Shown: positions 8,636-17,867 of the stretch, in pieces
Layout: every line of letters begins with the position of its first letter
How positions within the stretch are numbered: position 1 is the stretch's first letter
DNA from: DASRRB01 sp036732755
GTDB taxonomy: Bacteria > Planctomycetota > B15-G4 > SIAN01
DNA length: 48,550 nucleotides
Direction of reading: 5' to 3'
Assembly: GCA_036732755.1 (NCBI GenBank)
Contig: DAINBU010000023.1
Location: 1-48,550 of the forward strand
Notes under the pieces: model-generated
Told to the model about the DNA's origin: nothing
Databases searched by the model: none
What the model saw: only the letters and a program-made list of their open reading frames with translations
Translations under genes and position numbers: made by a program

Positions 8636-10549
8636 TCACTTGTAGCTGCGGGTCGCGAGGTGGACGAACTCGAACTCGAGCGGTTCTTTATGGAGCAGGT
8701 AGGGCTTCTCGTCACCCTGCCACTCCCACGCGGCGACGTAGCAGAACTTGTCGTCGTCGCGCACCGCCTCGCCCTCCTCGGTCTGGTACTCGGTCCGGAA
8801 GTGGCCGCCGCAGCTCTCCTCGCGGTGGAGAGCGTCTGCAGTGAGCAACTCTGCGAACTCGAGGAAGTCGGCGACGCGCCCGGCCTTCTCCAGCGACTGG
8901 TTCAGCTCCTCGCCCGAGCCCGGCACGAAGACGTCGTCCCAGAACGCCTGGCGCAGCGCCGGGATCTTCTGGAGCACCTTCTCGAGCCCGCCCTTCTCGC
9001 GCGCCATCCCGACGTGCTCCCACATCAGCTTGCCGAGCTCCTTGTGGAACGAGTCGACGGTGCGCTTGCCCTTGATGGAGAGGAGCTTCTTCGTGCGCGC
9101 TTCGACCTCGGCGAGCACGCGCTTGAACTCCGCGTGGTCGGTCCCGACCTTGGCGAGCTTGGTCGTCGCGAAGAAGTGGCCGATCGTGTAGGGGATCACG
9201 AAGTAGCCGTCGGCGAGCCCCTGCATGAGGGCCGAGGCGCCGAGTCGGTTCGCGCCGTGGTCGGAGAAGTTCGCCTCGCCCAGCACGAAGAGGCCGGGCA
9301 GGTTGCTCATCAGGTCGTAGTCGACCCAGAGTCCGCCCATCGTGTAGTGGACGGCGGGGTAGATGCGCATCGGGACGCGATAGGGGTTCTCTCCGGTGAT
9401 GCGCTCGTACATCTCGAAGAGGTTGCCGTAGCGCTCGCGGATGGTCCGCTCGCCCAGCCGCGCGATCGCGTCGGTGAAGTCGAGGTAGACGCCGAGCCCG
9501 CCCGGCCCGACGCCGCGCCCCTCGTCACAGACGTATTTCGCGGCACGCGAACTGATGTCGCGCGGCGCGAGGTTGCCGAAGCTCGGGTAGCGCCGCTCGA
9601 GGTAGTAGTCGCGGTCGGCGTCGGGGATCGAGGCGGGCGGGCGCGCGTCGCCCTTCGTCTTCGGCACCCAGATGCGCCCGTCGTTGCGCAGCGACTCCGA
9701 CATGAGCGTGAGCTTGCTCTGGTGGTCGCCGCTGACCGGGATGCAGGTGGGGTGGATCTGCGTGTAGCAAGGGTTGGCGAAGAGGGCGCCGCGCTTGCAC
9801 GCGCGCCACGTCGCCGTGACGTTGCAGCCCTTCGCGTTGGTGGAGAGGTAGAAGACGTTGCCGTAGCCGCCGGTCGCCAGCACCACCGCGTCGGCCGCGT
9901 GCGCTTCGACCTTGCCGCTCACCAGGTCGCGCACGACGATGCCGCGCGCGATCCCCTCGACCACCACGAGGTCGAGCATCTCGGTGCGCGGGAACATCTG
10001 CACGCGCCCCAGCCCGATCTGGCGCTCCAGGGCCTGGTAGGCGCCGATCAGCAGCTGCTGCCCGGTCTGGCCGCGCGCGTAGAAGGTGCGCGAGACCTGC
10101 GCGCCGCCGAAGCTGCGGTTGTCGAGGAGGCCGCCGTACTCGCGCGCGAACGGGACGCCCTGCGCGACGCACTGGTCGATGATGTTGCGGCTCACTTCCG
10201 CGAGGCGGTGGACGTTGGCTTCGCGCGCCCGGAAGTCGCCGCCCTTGATCGTGTCGTAGAAGAGGCGCCAGACCGAGTCGCCGTCGTTGGGGTAGTTCTT
10301 CGCGGCGTTGATGCCGCCTTGCGCGGCGATCGAGTGGGCGCGGCGCGGCGAGTCCTGGAAGCAGAAGGCGTGGACCTGGTAGCCGAGCTCGGCGAGCGAC
10401 GCGGCCGCCGACGCGCCCGCGAGCCCCGTCCCGACCACGATCACCTTGAACTTGCGCTTGTTGGCCGGGTTGACGAGCTTCAGCTCGGCCTTGTGCCGCT
10501 CCCACTTCGTCTCGAGCGGTCCTCCCGGAACCCTGCTTTCGAGCTTCAT
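8636..10549 (-). CDS. sdhA: Succinate dehydrogenase/fumarate reductase flavoprotein subunit
   Basis: A 637-residue flavoprotein. The Rossmann motif VVGTGLAGASAA (about 38-50) and HSIAAQGGIN are present, with H72 at the position that covalently binds FAD. Substrate-site segments include HPTCIP and RDISSRAAKYVCDEGRG. The length and the ~30-residue N-terminal extension fit the non-classical (B-type, Bacillus/Wolinella-like) branch, as does pairing with a single fused cytochrome b. The start at 10549 overlaps the sdhC stop by four bases (ATGA, 10546-10549), implying translational coupling. The open frame runs far upstream antisense-free but only as overlap with sdhC. Direction (succinate oxidation or fumarate reduction) is not decided by sequence. 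Confidence 0.95.
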   Translation of the reverse strand: MKLESRVPGGPLETKWERHKAELKLVNPANKRKFKVIVVGTGLAGASAAASLAELGYQVHAFCFQDSPRRAHSIAAQGGINAAKNYPNDGDSVWRLFYDTIKGGDFRAREANVHRLAEVSRNIIDQCVAQGVPFAREYGGLLDNRSFGGAQVSRTFYARGQTGQQLLIGAYQALERQIGLGRVQMFPRTEMLDLVVVEGIARGIVVRDLVSGKVEAHAADAVVLATGGYGNVFYLSTNAKGCNVTATWRACKRGALFANPCYTQIHPTCIPVSGDHQSKLTLMSESLRNDGRIWVPKTKGDARPPASIPDADRDYYLERRYPSFGNLAPRDISSRAAKYVCDEGRGVGPGGLGVYLDFTDAIARLGERTIRERYGNLFEMYERITGENPYRVPMRIYPAVHYTMGGLWVDYDLMSNLPGLFVLGEANFSDHGANRLGASALMQGLADGYFVIPYTIGHFFATTKLAKVGTDHAEFKRVLAEVEARTKKLLSIKGKRTVDSFHKELGKLMWEHVGMAREKGGLEKVLQKIPALRQAFWDDVFVPGSGEELNQSLEKAGRVADFLEFAELLTADALHREESCGGHFRTEYQTEEGEAVRDDDKFCYVAAWEWQGDEKPYLLHKEPLEFEFVHLATRSYK

Positions 10550-11235
10550 CGCACGAACCCCATCAGCACCGCGGCCGGGATCGAGACGTAGCCGAGGAAG
10601 ATCAGCGCCGCGATCCCCGGCCCGAGCGCGCGCAAGAGACCGGCGTACTTGGAGTGGTTCCAGCCGAAGGTCTGCGGCACGCTCGAGAGCCCGTGCGCGA
10701 GGTGCAGCGCGAGGAAGACCATCGCCGCGACATAGACGACGACCAGCCAGACCTCGGAGAAGCCGCCGACCATCATCGCGTAGACGTCGGGGCGCACGCT
10801 CCCGTCGGCGAGCTTCTCGGTGAGCGCGTAGAGCTCGGGATGGATCAGCCCCCACGTGAAGTGGGCGAGGTGGAAGACCACGTACCCGAGCAGCACGAGG
10901 CCGCTCGTGAACATGAGGCGCGTCTGCGGCTTGATCTGGCGGTTCGCGAGCTTGACGTAGGGGACCGGCCGCGCCGCCTCGTTCAGCTGGTGCACGCGCA
11001 GCGCCGCGCTCACGTGGACGACCGCGAGCACGAGCAGGCCGATCCGCGCGATCCAGAGGAGCGGGCCGAGCGCGCGCAGCGACTCGGCGTAGTGGTTCAC
11101 CGCCTCCGGCCCCGCGAAGATCTGCAGGTTGCCGAGCAGGTGGGCGACCACGAACAGGAAGAGGAGCACCCCCGTCACCGCCAGCACGAACTTGGCGCCG
11201 ATCGAGGAACGGACGAACCGGGCGATCCAGCCCAT
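10546..11235 (-). CDS. sdhC: Succinate dehydrogenase cytochrome b subunit (fused, diheme type)
   Basis: A 229-residue membrane anchor with five predicted helices (about 13-38, 58-83, 108-130, 160-183, 204-226). Histidines at H32 (AHLLGN), H74 (VVHVSA), H122/H125 (FHLAHF) and H178/H181 (LHLAHG) fit the two b hemes of type-B enzymes, in which one polypeptide replaces SdhC and SdhD. A GGAG lies 6 bases before the ATG. First gene of sdhCAB; the complex would exchange electrons with the quinone pool, probably menaquinone by family analogy. Confidence 0.92.
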   Translation of the reverse strand: MGWIARFVRSSIGAKFVLAVTGVLLFLFVVAHLLGNLQIFAGPEAVNHYAESLRALGPLLWIARIGLLVLAVVHVSAALRVHQLNEAARPVPYVKLANRQIKPQTRLMFTSGLVLLGYVVFHLAHFTWGLIHPELYALTEKLADGSVRPDVYAMMVGGFSEVWLVVVYVAAMVFLALHLAHGLSSVPQTFGWNHSKYAGLLRALGPGIAALIFLGYVSIPAAVLMGFVR

Positions 11236-11310
11236 CGAGATCTCCGACCGTGGTCGCGGCGCACTGCGCCTGCCGCGGCCCGAAGAAGCGAAACACCATA
11301 GCGGCCCGCG

Positions 11311-11952
11311 TCAGGGCTCGCGACGGCGTCCGCGGCCGCGTTCGGCGACCTTGCGCTGCACGCGCGTGCCCCGTTCGGAGCGGTGCGTGACGAGCAGCGC
11401 CCGCGGCGCGGCGAACCGCTCGAAGATCCGCTCGACCACGTGCTCCTCGCCGGGCCACGGGTAGGCGAAGACGACGTCCCACTCGTCGGCGGAGCGGCCG
11501 AGCAGCGCGTGGCCGTCGGCGCCGCCCGTCACGAGCCACGCCATCTCCGCCTTGATCCGGGCGAGCTCCTCGCCGCCGGGCGGGACGAAGCTCCCGCAGG
11601 CGAGCTGCGCGTCGATCCCATGGTCGGCGAGGAGGCGGCGCGCCACCGCGACGAGGTCGGCCTCGATCTCGATCCCGTGCGCGGAAAAGCCGAGCTTCGC
11701 GGCGAGGCCGGCCACGACGCCGAAGCCGCAGCCCCACTCGCAGAAGAGGCGGCCGGGGGCGAGGTCGCGCTCGGCGAGCGCGGCGAGCACCGGCCAGACC
11801 GCCGCGAACTCGCTCGGCACGAAGCCGACGATCGGGTCCTGCCAGCGCGCCTCGAAGAAGGCGTCGATGCGCGCGGTGGCGTCGCTCAGGAAGGCGGCGG
11901 TCGCGGCGTCGGGCCGCGACGCGCTCGGCGGCAGCGGCACGTCGGCGAGCAC
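11311..11952 (-). CDS. Small class I SAM-dependent methyltransferase-like protein
   Basis: A 213-residue protein with a glycine-rich SAM-binding motif I (CEWGCGFGVVAGLA, about 90-103) followed by an acidic residue after strand 2 (GIEIEADL). The later strand motif (DVVFAYPWPGEE) has an acidic/aromatic rather than NPPY-type signature, so the target is not obviously a DNA base; small molecule or protein is possible. It starts with GTG at 11952 directly after the stop of the Deg-like protease gene (GGGAG 5 bases upstream), so both are probably one transcript. The last 20 residues are arginine-rich. Confidence 0.65.
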   Translation of the reverse strand: MLADVPLPPSASRPDAATAAFLSDATARIDAFFEARWQDPIVGFVPSEFAAVWPVLAALAERDLAPGRLFCEWGCGFGVVAGLAAKLGFSAHGIEIEADLVAVARRLLADHGIDAQLACGSFVPPGGEELARIKAEMAWLVTGGADGHALLGRSADEWDVVFAYPWPGEEHVVERIFERFAAPRALLVTHRSERGTRVQRKVAERGRGRRREP

Positions 11953-11953
11953 G

Positions 11954-13414
11954 TCACTCCCGCTTCCAGACCTTCTCGAGGTCGGCGGAGCAGGGGCTGC
12001 GCACGCTGTTGTCGTCGAGGATCTCTTCGGTCGCCTTCATGATCTCTTCGCGCTTGAAGACGACCGTCTCGGTCCCCTCGTCGGCGAACTCGAAGATCAC
12101 GAAGTCGTCCTTCAGGTCGCGCAGCGTCTCGACCAGGTGCTTCAGGCTCTGGATCGGCGTGCCGTTCACCTTGCCGACCACCGAGAAGAGGTTGATGTCG
12201 TAGCCCTTCGCGATGCGGTGGGGGAAGGTCTTCGCCGCGACGACGACCAGCTCCTCGCCGGGGAACTTGCGCTCGTCGGTGAGGCGGCTCACGACCGGGC
12301 TCGACTCGCCGAGCACGTTGCGCAGGATCGCCGGCGCGAAGTCGGCGTAGGCCGGCGTGAAGACCATCGGCCCGTAGATGAAGTAGGAGGGGTAGCGGTT
12401 CTCGAGCGGCTGCAGCAGCTGCTCCGACTTCGCCGAGACCGGCACCTGGACCTCGAGCGTCTCCGCGCCGCGCCGGATCGTCAACGGCGCCTTGCCGTCC
12501 TTGGCGAGCTTGGGGACGTAGTAGTGCCACGACAGGCGCAGCCCGTCCTCGGCCACCACCATGCCGTCGTTGTCGATCGGGTGCGGGCCGACCTTGGTGA
12601 GCAAGTCCCACGGGTGCAGGAGCTTTCCCGCTTCGCCGAACGGCGCGCGCGTGAACATGAGCCCCGTCACCGACCGGTCGATGGCGAGCTTGGTGCGCAG
12701 CGCGTCGTTCTCCAGCGTCTGGAGCTGGCCGCGGAACTGCGCCTTGCCGTCGTAGTTGCCGTCCTCGACGTCGGCGAGGAAGGTCTTGAGCTCCTCGACC
12801 GGGATCACGTAACCGATGTTGTCGGCGCCGCGGATGCCGCTGAAGCAGAGCCCGACCACCTTGCCGTCGACGCCGGCCGGGCCGCCGCTGTTGCCGGGGT
12901 TGATCGCCGCGTCGATCTGGATGCGCAGGCCGCCGACGCCGTCGTTGTAGCCGGAGTACTCGATGCGGGAGACCGAGCCCTCGGTCATGGAGAGCGCCTC
13001 GCCGCCCATCGGGAAGCCGTAGGTCGCGACCCTCGCGCCCACCTTCGGCAGCGCTTCGGCGAGCTGCGCCGCCGGGTGGGTGTCGAAGAACGCGGCGTCG
13101 TCGAGCTCGAGCAGCGCGAGGTCGATCCCGACCGCGATCGCCTTCACCTTGGCCGGCAGCTTGTCGGACGACTGGTTCGGCTGCACGCGCACCTGCGTCG
13201 AGTAGCGCACCACGTGGGCGTTGGTGAGGATGCGCTTGCCGTCGATCACGACGCCGCTGCCCGACATGTCCGCCGGCGCCGCCTTCTGCCACGGCCGCTG
13301 CACGTCGGGGATGCGCTGCGTCACGAGGATCTTCACCACCGAGTCGCGCAGGTCGCCGTCGGGCGCGGGATCGTGGGGGAGTGCGAGCAGGGACGCGACG
13401 AGGGAAGCGAGCAT
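11954..13414 (-). CDS. Secreted Deg/HtrA-like serine protease with C-terminal PDZ
   Basis: A 486-residue protein with a short signal peptide (MLASLVASLLALPHD) and a trypsin-like domain carrying the triad: His in ILTNAHVV, Asp in GIDLALLELDD, Ser in NPGNSGGPAG. The C-terminal third (about 370-486) has PDZ-like features (INLFSVVGKVNGTPIQSLKHLVE), closer to the plant Deg9-like arrangement than to two-PDZ DegP. It would degrade or refold damaged exported proteins. The start at 13414 is chosen for the signal peptide; the longer open frame overlaps mutM and is arginine-rich shadow. The downstream methyltransferase gene follows directly. Confidence 0.85.
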   Translation of the reverse strand: MLASLVASLLALPHDPAPDGDLRDSVVKILVTQRIPDVQRPWQKAAPADMSGSGVVIDGKRILTNAHVVRYSTQVRVQPNQSSDKLPAKVKAIAVGIDLALLELDDAAFFDTHPAAQLAEALPKVGARVATYGFPMGGEALSMTEGSVSRIEYSGYNDGVGGLRIQIDAAINPGNSGGPAGVDGKVVGLCFSGIRGADNIGYVIPVEELKTFLADVEDGNYDGKAQFRGQLQTLENDALRTKLAIDRSVTGLMFTRAPFGEAGKLLHPWDLLTKVGPHPIDNDGMVVAEDGLRLSWHYYVPKLAKDGKAPLTIRRGAETLEVQVPVSAKSEQLLQPLENRYPSYFIYGPMVFTPAYADFAPAILRNVLGESSPVVSRLTDERKFPGEELVVVAAKTFPHRIAKGYDINLFSVVGKVNGTPIQSLKHLVETLRDLKDDFVIFEFADEGTETVVFKREEIMKATEEILDDNSVRSPCSADLEKVWKRE

Positions 13415-13464
13415 CGAGCGGCTCCGGGAAAGGGTCGCGGGATGGTAGCGAAGCGCGCGCGGCG

Positions 13465-14280
13465 TCACGCCTGGCAGCGCGGGCACCAGAAGGCGCTGCG
13501 CTGGCCGACGCGGGCGGCGCGGATCGGCGTCCGGCAGCGCGGGCAGGCCTTCCCCGCGCGGTCGTAGACCGCGAGCGACATCCGGAAGTGGCCCGGCTCG
13601 CCATCGGCGGAGAGGAAGTCGCGCAGCGTCGTCCCGCCGCGCGCGATCGCGTCGGCGAGCACTTCCTTCACGCTCTGCGCGAGCTCGTCGAAGCGGGCGC
13701 GCGTCACCCGACCGGCGCGGCGACGCGGCGCGAGCCGGGCCCGCCAAAGGGCTTCATTCGCATAAATGTTGCCGACGCCCACCACGATCGCCGCGTCCAT
13801 CAGGAAGGTCTTCACGGCGGCGGTGCGGCCGCGCGCGAGCCGGTGGAGGTGGCCGCCGTCGAACGCGCGCGAGAGCGGCTCGGGGCCGAGCTCCTTCAGC
13901 AGCGGGTGGTCGTGCGGGTCGTTCCGCGTGTACAGGAGGCAGCCGAAGCGGCGCGGGTCGCGCAGCCGCAGCAGCTTGCCGTCGTCGAGCACGACGTCGA
14001 CGTGGTCGTGCTTCTGGGGGGCGACGCCCGCGTCGAGCACGCGCAGGCTGCCCGACATGCCGAGGTGGACGATCGCCGTCCCGTGCGCGGTCCGGAACAG
14101 GAGGTACTTGGCGCGCCGCTCGACCTCGTCGATGGTCGAACCCACGAGAGCACGGGCGAGGTCGGGCGGCACCGGCCAGCGCAGCCGGGCGTCGCGCACG
14201 ACGACCCGTTCGACGCGGCGCCCCTTCACGTGGGGCCGCACGCCGCGGCGCGTCGTCTCGACCTCGGGGAGCTCAGGCAT
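13465..14280 (-). CDS. mutM: Formamidopyrimidine-DNA glycosylase
   Basis: A 271-residue base-excision repair glycosylase/AP lyase removing oxidised purines such as 8-oxoguanine. The start MPELPEVETTRRG leaves Pro2 and Glu3 as the catalytic N-terminus after Met removal; K58 lies in the conserved beta-loop (ERRAKYLLF). The C-terminal zinc finger is intact (CPRC at the front, CPRC at the end). The upstream in-frame start (14331) is rejected because it would bury Pro2. It lies 50 bases upstream of the Deg-like protease gene on the same strand. Confidence 0.95.
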   Translation of the reverse strand: MPELPEVETTRRGVRPHVKGRRVERVVVRDARLRWPVPPDLARALVGSTIDEVERRAKYLLFRTAHGTAIVHLGMSGSLRVLDAGVAPQKHDHVDVVLDDGKLLRLRDPRRFGCLLYTRNDPHDHPLLKELGPEPLSRAFDGGHLHRLARGRTAAVKTFLMDAAIVVGVGNIYANEALWRARLAPRRRAGRVTRARFDELAQSVKEVLADAIARGGTTLRDFLSADGEPGHFRMSLAVYDRAGKACPRCRTPIRAARVGQRSAFWCPRCQA

Positions 14281-14447
14281 CGGGAAAAACCTTGCGTCCG
14301 GCGCCGCGCGCGCCGGAACGGATCGGGTCAAGCGAGGGAGCGGCCGGCGTCGATCGACCGTCGTGGCGCCAGGGGGGATCGCATGTCCGGGCCGGACGCG
14401 ACGTCCAATCGGAAGAGCATCGTCCGCGCGATCGGGACGTTCAAGCC

Positions 14448-15296
14448 ATGAGTCCCGAGCTGCTCGCCCGCCCGCCCGAGCACGGGGTCCGACCCGAGGA
14501 CATGGAATTCGTGAGCCGGCTCGTGCGCGAGCGCTCCGCCAACGTCCTCGACCGCGGCCGGGAGTACCAGATCGAGGCGCGCCTTCTGCCGATCGTGCGC
14601 AGCGATGGCTTCGCGAACATCGCGGCGCTCGTCGAACGGCTCCACCAGGATCGCCACAACCGCCTCACGACGCGCGTCGTCGAGGCGCTCGCCCGCCACG
14701 ACACCAGCTTCTTCCGCGACGTCACGCCGTTCGAGGCGCTGCGCAAGGTGGTGCTGCCGGAGCTGGTCAAGCGGCGCGGCTCCGAGCAGTCGCTGCGCTT
14801 CTGGTCGGCCGCCTGCGCGAGCGGGCAGGAGGCGTACAGCCTGCTGATGACGCTCTGCGACCACTTCCCGCAGCTGCGCGCGTGGGACGTGAAGGCGGTC
14901 GGGACCGACCTCTCGGACCAGATGGTGCAGCGCGCCTCCGAAGGCCGCTTCTCCCAGGTCGAGACCAACCGCGGCCTCACGATGGTCGTGCTGCTCAAGC
15001 ATTTCCAGGCGGACGGCGTCGGCTGGCAGGTGAGCGAGCAGCTGCGCGCGCTCGCCGAGTTCTCGCCGCTGAACCTGGCCGACGAGTGGCCCGAGCTGCC
15101 GCCCATGGACGTGATCCTGCTGCGCAACGTCCTCGACGCCTTCGACGTCGCGACGAAGCGGAAGATCCTCGCGCGCGTCCGCAAGGTGCTGCGCAGCGAC
15201 GGCTACCTCGTGCTCGGCGCTCGGGAGACGCTGGCCGGGCTCGATGACAGCTGGACCGCCGAGCCGTACGGCAACGTCGTGCTGTGGCGCCCTTGA
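14448..15296 (+). CDS. CheR-type protein methyltransferase
   Basis: A 282-residue protein with an N-terminal helical CheR domain (about 18-75) and a SAM-binding domain. Signature segments are HDTSFFRD (84-91), FWSAACASGQEAYSLLM (118-134), GTDLSDQM, and RNVLDAF near 225. CheR enzymes methylate glutamates of chemoreceptors with SAM, yet no receptor, CheB, CheA or CheW gene lies in this window, so it may serve a signalling system elsewhere or have another target. The ATG at 14448 is chosen; 52 further codons open upstream look non-coding. It is divergent from mutM. Confidence 0.85.
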   Translation: MSPELLARPPEHGVRPEDMEFVSRLVRERSANVLDRGREYQIEARLLPIVRSDGFANIAALVERLHQDRHNRLTTRVVEALARHDTSFFRDVTPFEALRKVVLPELVKRRGSEQSLRFWSAACASGQEAYSLLMTLCDHFPQLRAWDVKAVGTDLSDQMVQRASEGRFSQVETNRGLTMVVLLKHFQADGVGWQVSEQLRALAEFSPLNLADEWPELPPMDVILLRNVLDAFDVATKRKILARVRKVLRSDGYLVLGARETLAGLDDSWTAEPYGNVVLWRP

Positions 15297-15541
15297 GCGG
15301 GGAAGCCCGCGTGGCGAGCCGGTAACGGGCGCGCCGCCGCCGGCGGCGTCTTCCCGCCGCGCGCGCCCCCGGTACGCACGTTGCGCTCGCGCGCGCCGCC
15401 CGGCCGGGCGCGGACGCGCGTTCGATCGGCAGCGTGGGGCGCCGGCAGCCTCGCGCGCACGCGCGGCGCGCGACGCCATCTTGGGAGAAGGCTGGTCGCG
15501 TGCGTGCGTGCGCCGGACTCCGGCGCCCCCCGCCTTCTTGT

Positions 15542-16303
15542 TCAGGACGCGGTCGCGTCCGGCTCGACTTTCAGCGCCGCGAGCTCCGTTGCGGTCAGGG
15601 CGGCGATCTCGCCGGGGGCGAGGTCGCCGAGCTCGATCGGGCCGATCCGGACGCGGTGCAGCTCCTTCACGCGCAGGCCGACGGCCTTCATCGAGCGGCG
15701 GATCTGCCGGAACTTGCCCTCGTCGAGCACCACCTCGACCCGCGTCGTGAAGGCTCGACGCTCGAGGATGCGTACCCGCGCCGGACGGCAGCGGGTGCGC
15801 TCGCCCTCGAGCTCGAGCCCGGCGCGGATCGGGTCGAAGACGGCGTCGTCGGGATGCTGGTTGAGCTCGACGTGGTAGGTCTTGTCGACCCGATGTCCGG
15901 GGCCGGCGATCCGCTGTCCGAGGTCGTGGTCGTTGGTGAGGAGCAGGAGCCCGCTCGAGTCGCGATCGAGCCTTCCGACCGGCATCGCCCCGCGCCACTC
16001 GGGCCGGGCGGCCGCGATGAGGTCGCCGACGGTCGGCCTCCCCTCGGGATCCTTCATCGTGGTCACGACGCCGACCGGCTTGTGCATCTTGAGGTAGAGG
16101 GGTGCGGCGCGGCGGATCGGCGTCGCGTCGACCGCGAGGGCGTCGCGCTGCGGGTCGACCTCGCAGAGGACGTCGCGGCGGATCGCGCCGTTCACGGTCA
16201 CGCGGCCGGCGGTGACCAGCCGCTCCGCCTCGCGCCGCGAGCAGAAGCCCAGCTTCGAGATCACTCGCGGCAGGTAGTCGAGGTTGCGGCGCGCGCGGAC
16301 CAT
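15542..16303 (-). CDS. RsuA/RluB-family rRNA pseudouridine synthase
   Basis: A 253-residue protein with an N-terminal S4 RNA-binding domain (about 10-60, RVISKLGFCSRREAERL) and a pseudouridine synthase domain with the catalytic motif GRLDRDSSGLLLLTND (Asp113). The family isomerises specific uridines in 16S or 23S rRNA; telling RsuA, RluB, RluE or RluF apart needs a phylogeny. It stands alone, convergent with the CheR-type gene and divergent from mgtE. The preceding 245 bases (15297-15541) are extremely G+C-rich and hold no feature I can support. Confidence 0.9.
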   Translation of the reverse strand: MVRARRNLDYLPRVISKLGFCSRREAERLVTAGRVTVNGAIRRDVLCEVDPQRDALAVDATPIRRAAPLYLKMHKPVGVVTTMKDPEGRPTVGDLIAAARPEWRGAMPVGRLDRDSSGLLLLTNDHDLGQRIAGPGHRVDKTYHVELNQHPDDAVFDPIRAGLELEGERTRCRPARVRILERRAFTTRVEVVLDEGKFRQIRRSMKAVGLRVKELHRVRIGPIELGDLAPGEIAALTATELAALKVEPDATAS

Positions 16304-16457
16304 GGTCGCGATGGTACGCGTCGCGAAAAAATCGGAGGAAAGACGAGTACCGGCTCCCCGGATGCCGAGCTAGTTTCCGGCGGATCGACGCGGAGCGCGA
16401 TTCATCCGCCTCCGCGTCGCTCACCGCCTCACTCGCCAGGCACGCGAGGTTCGCGTC

Positions 16458-17819
16458 GTGGATCGCGCCGAGGGCAACCGCACCCAAGAGATCGCCGAGT
16501 GTCTCGCGGATCTGAAGGCCGCGTGGCCGGTGCTGTCCCCGCAGGAGCGGATCGACGGGCTGAAGCTCCTGCCCGAGGACGAGGCGGAGGAGGTCTTCCT
16601 CGAGCTCGGCGCGCGCGAACAGGCGCAGCTGCTGCTCGCGCTGCCGGCGACGACGCGCCGCACGTGGATGCGCCTCCTTCCGCTCGACGAGGCGGCCGAC
16701 GTCGTGCAGGAGGCGCCGGCCGAGTCGCGCGAGGAGCTGATGAAGCTGCTCGACGACGTCTCCTTGAAGGAGGTGCGCGCGCTGCTCGCCTACGCCGAGG
16801 ACGAGGCGGGCGGCCTGATGAACCCGCGCTTCGTCCGGCTGCGCCCCGACATGACGATCGACGAGGCGATCCTCTACCTGCGCCGTCAGGCGCAGCAGAA
16901 GGACCGCCCGATCTACTACAACTACGTGCTCGACCCCGACCAGACGCTGCTCGGCGTGTGCAGCTTCCGGCAGCTGATCTCCGCGCCGGCCAACGTCAAG
17001 GTCGAGCAGATCATGGTGAAGGACGTGGTCAAGGTCCCCGAGGACCTCGACCAGGAGAAGATCGCGCCGCTCTTCACCTCGCACAGCTTCGTCGCGCTGC
17101 CGGTCGTCGACGCGCAGAACCGCATGAAGGGCATCGTCTCCGCCGAGGACATCGTCGACGTCGTCCAGCAGGAGGCGACCGAGGACATCCAGAAGCTCGG
17201 CGGCGTCGAAGTCCTCGACGCGCCCTACCTCCAGACCGGGATCCTCCACCTGATCCGCAAGCGCGCCGCCTGGCTCGCGGTGCTCTTCATCGGCGAGACG
17301 CTGACCGCGACCGCGCTCGGGTACTACGAAGACAAGATGCACGCGTGGACGAAGATCGCGCTGTTCCTGCCGCTGATCATCAGCAGCGGCGGCAACTCGG
17401 GGTCGCAGGCGTCCACGCTGGTGATCCGCGCGATGGCGCTGGACGAGGTGCGCATCGCCGACTGGTGGCGCGTCTTCCGTCGCGAGCTCTTCGCCGGCTT
17501 CGCGCTCGGCGCCTTCCTCGCCGCGATCGGCATGCTGCGGATCCTCGTCTGGCAGCTGCTCTTCAAGTTCGACGGGGGCCCGTACTACGGCGACCACTAC
17601 ATGCGGCTCGCCTTGACCGTCGCCTTCGCGCTGATCGGCGTGGTCCTCTTCGGCTCGGTCGTCGGCGCGCTGCTCCCGTTCCTCCTCCGGATCTTGAAGC
17701 TCGACCCCGCGACGGCGTGCTCGCCGTTCGTCGCGACCTTCTGCGACGTGACGGGGGTGCTGATCTACTTCACGATCGCCGGGTTCATCTACTTCGGCTT
17801 CGTCCCGCCGGCGCAATGA
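16458..17819 (+). CDS. mgtE: Magnesium transporter MgtE
   Basis: A 453-residue Mg2+ channel. The N-terminal superhelical domain (about 10-120) is followed by a tandem CBS pair (about 122-240) and a five-helix membrane domain. Diagnostic segments are PLIISSGGNSGSQA (305-318) and DPATACSPFVATFCD near 420, which line the pore. In the family, cytoplasmic Mg2+ binding to the N and CBS domains closes the channel. Translation begins at a GTG (16458). The 154-base leader shows no riboswitch that I can support by eye. Confidence 0.94.
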   Translation: MDRAEGNRTQEIAECLADLKAAWPVLSPQERIDGLKLLPEDEAEEVFLELGAREQAQLLLALPATTRRTWMRLLPLDEAADVVQEAPAESREELMKLLDDVSLKEVRALLAYAEDEAGGLMNPRFVRLRPDMTIDEAILYLRRQAQQKDRPIYYNYVLDPDQTLLGVCSFRQLISAPANVKVEQIMVKDVVKVPEDLDQEKIAPLFTSHSFVALPVVDAQNRMKGIVSAEDIVDVVQQEATEDIQKLGGVEVLDAPYLQTGILHLIRKRAAWLAVLFIGETLTATALGYYEDKMHAWTKIALFLPLIISSGGNSGSQASTLVIRAMALDEVRIADWWRVFRRELFAGFALGAFLAAIGMLRILVWQLLFKFDGGPYYGDHYMRLALTVAFALIGVVLFGSVVGALLPFLLRILKLDPATACSPFVATFCDVTGVLIYFTIAGFIYFGFVPPAQ

Positions 17820-17867
17820 CCGGCGCCGTGACCCGGAACGCCCCGGGGGTCTAGAGTCTGGCGCCGC

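Noticed and set aside
8561..10591. A 676-codon plus-strand frame opposite sdhA
   Set aside because: It is antisense to a flavoprotein with unmistakable motifs.
10550..11737. N-terminal extension of the sdhA reading frame
   Set aside because: It overlaps sdhC out of frame and is Arg/Ala-rich; the ATG at 10549 overlapping the sdhC stop is the natural start.
16304..16457. Magnesium riboswitch before mgtE
   Set aside because: The leader is short, and I could not identify the conserved core of the M-box class by eye.
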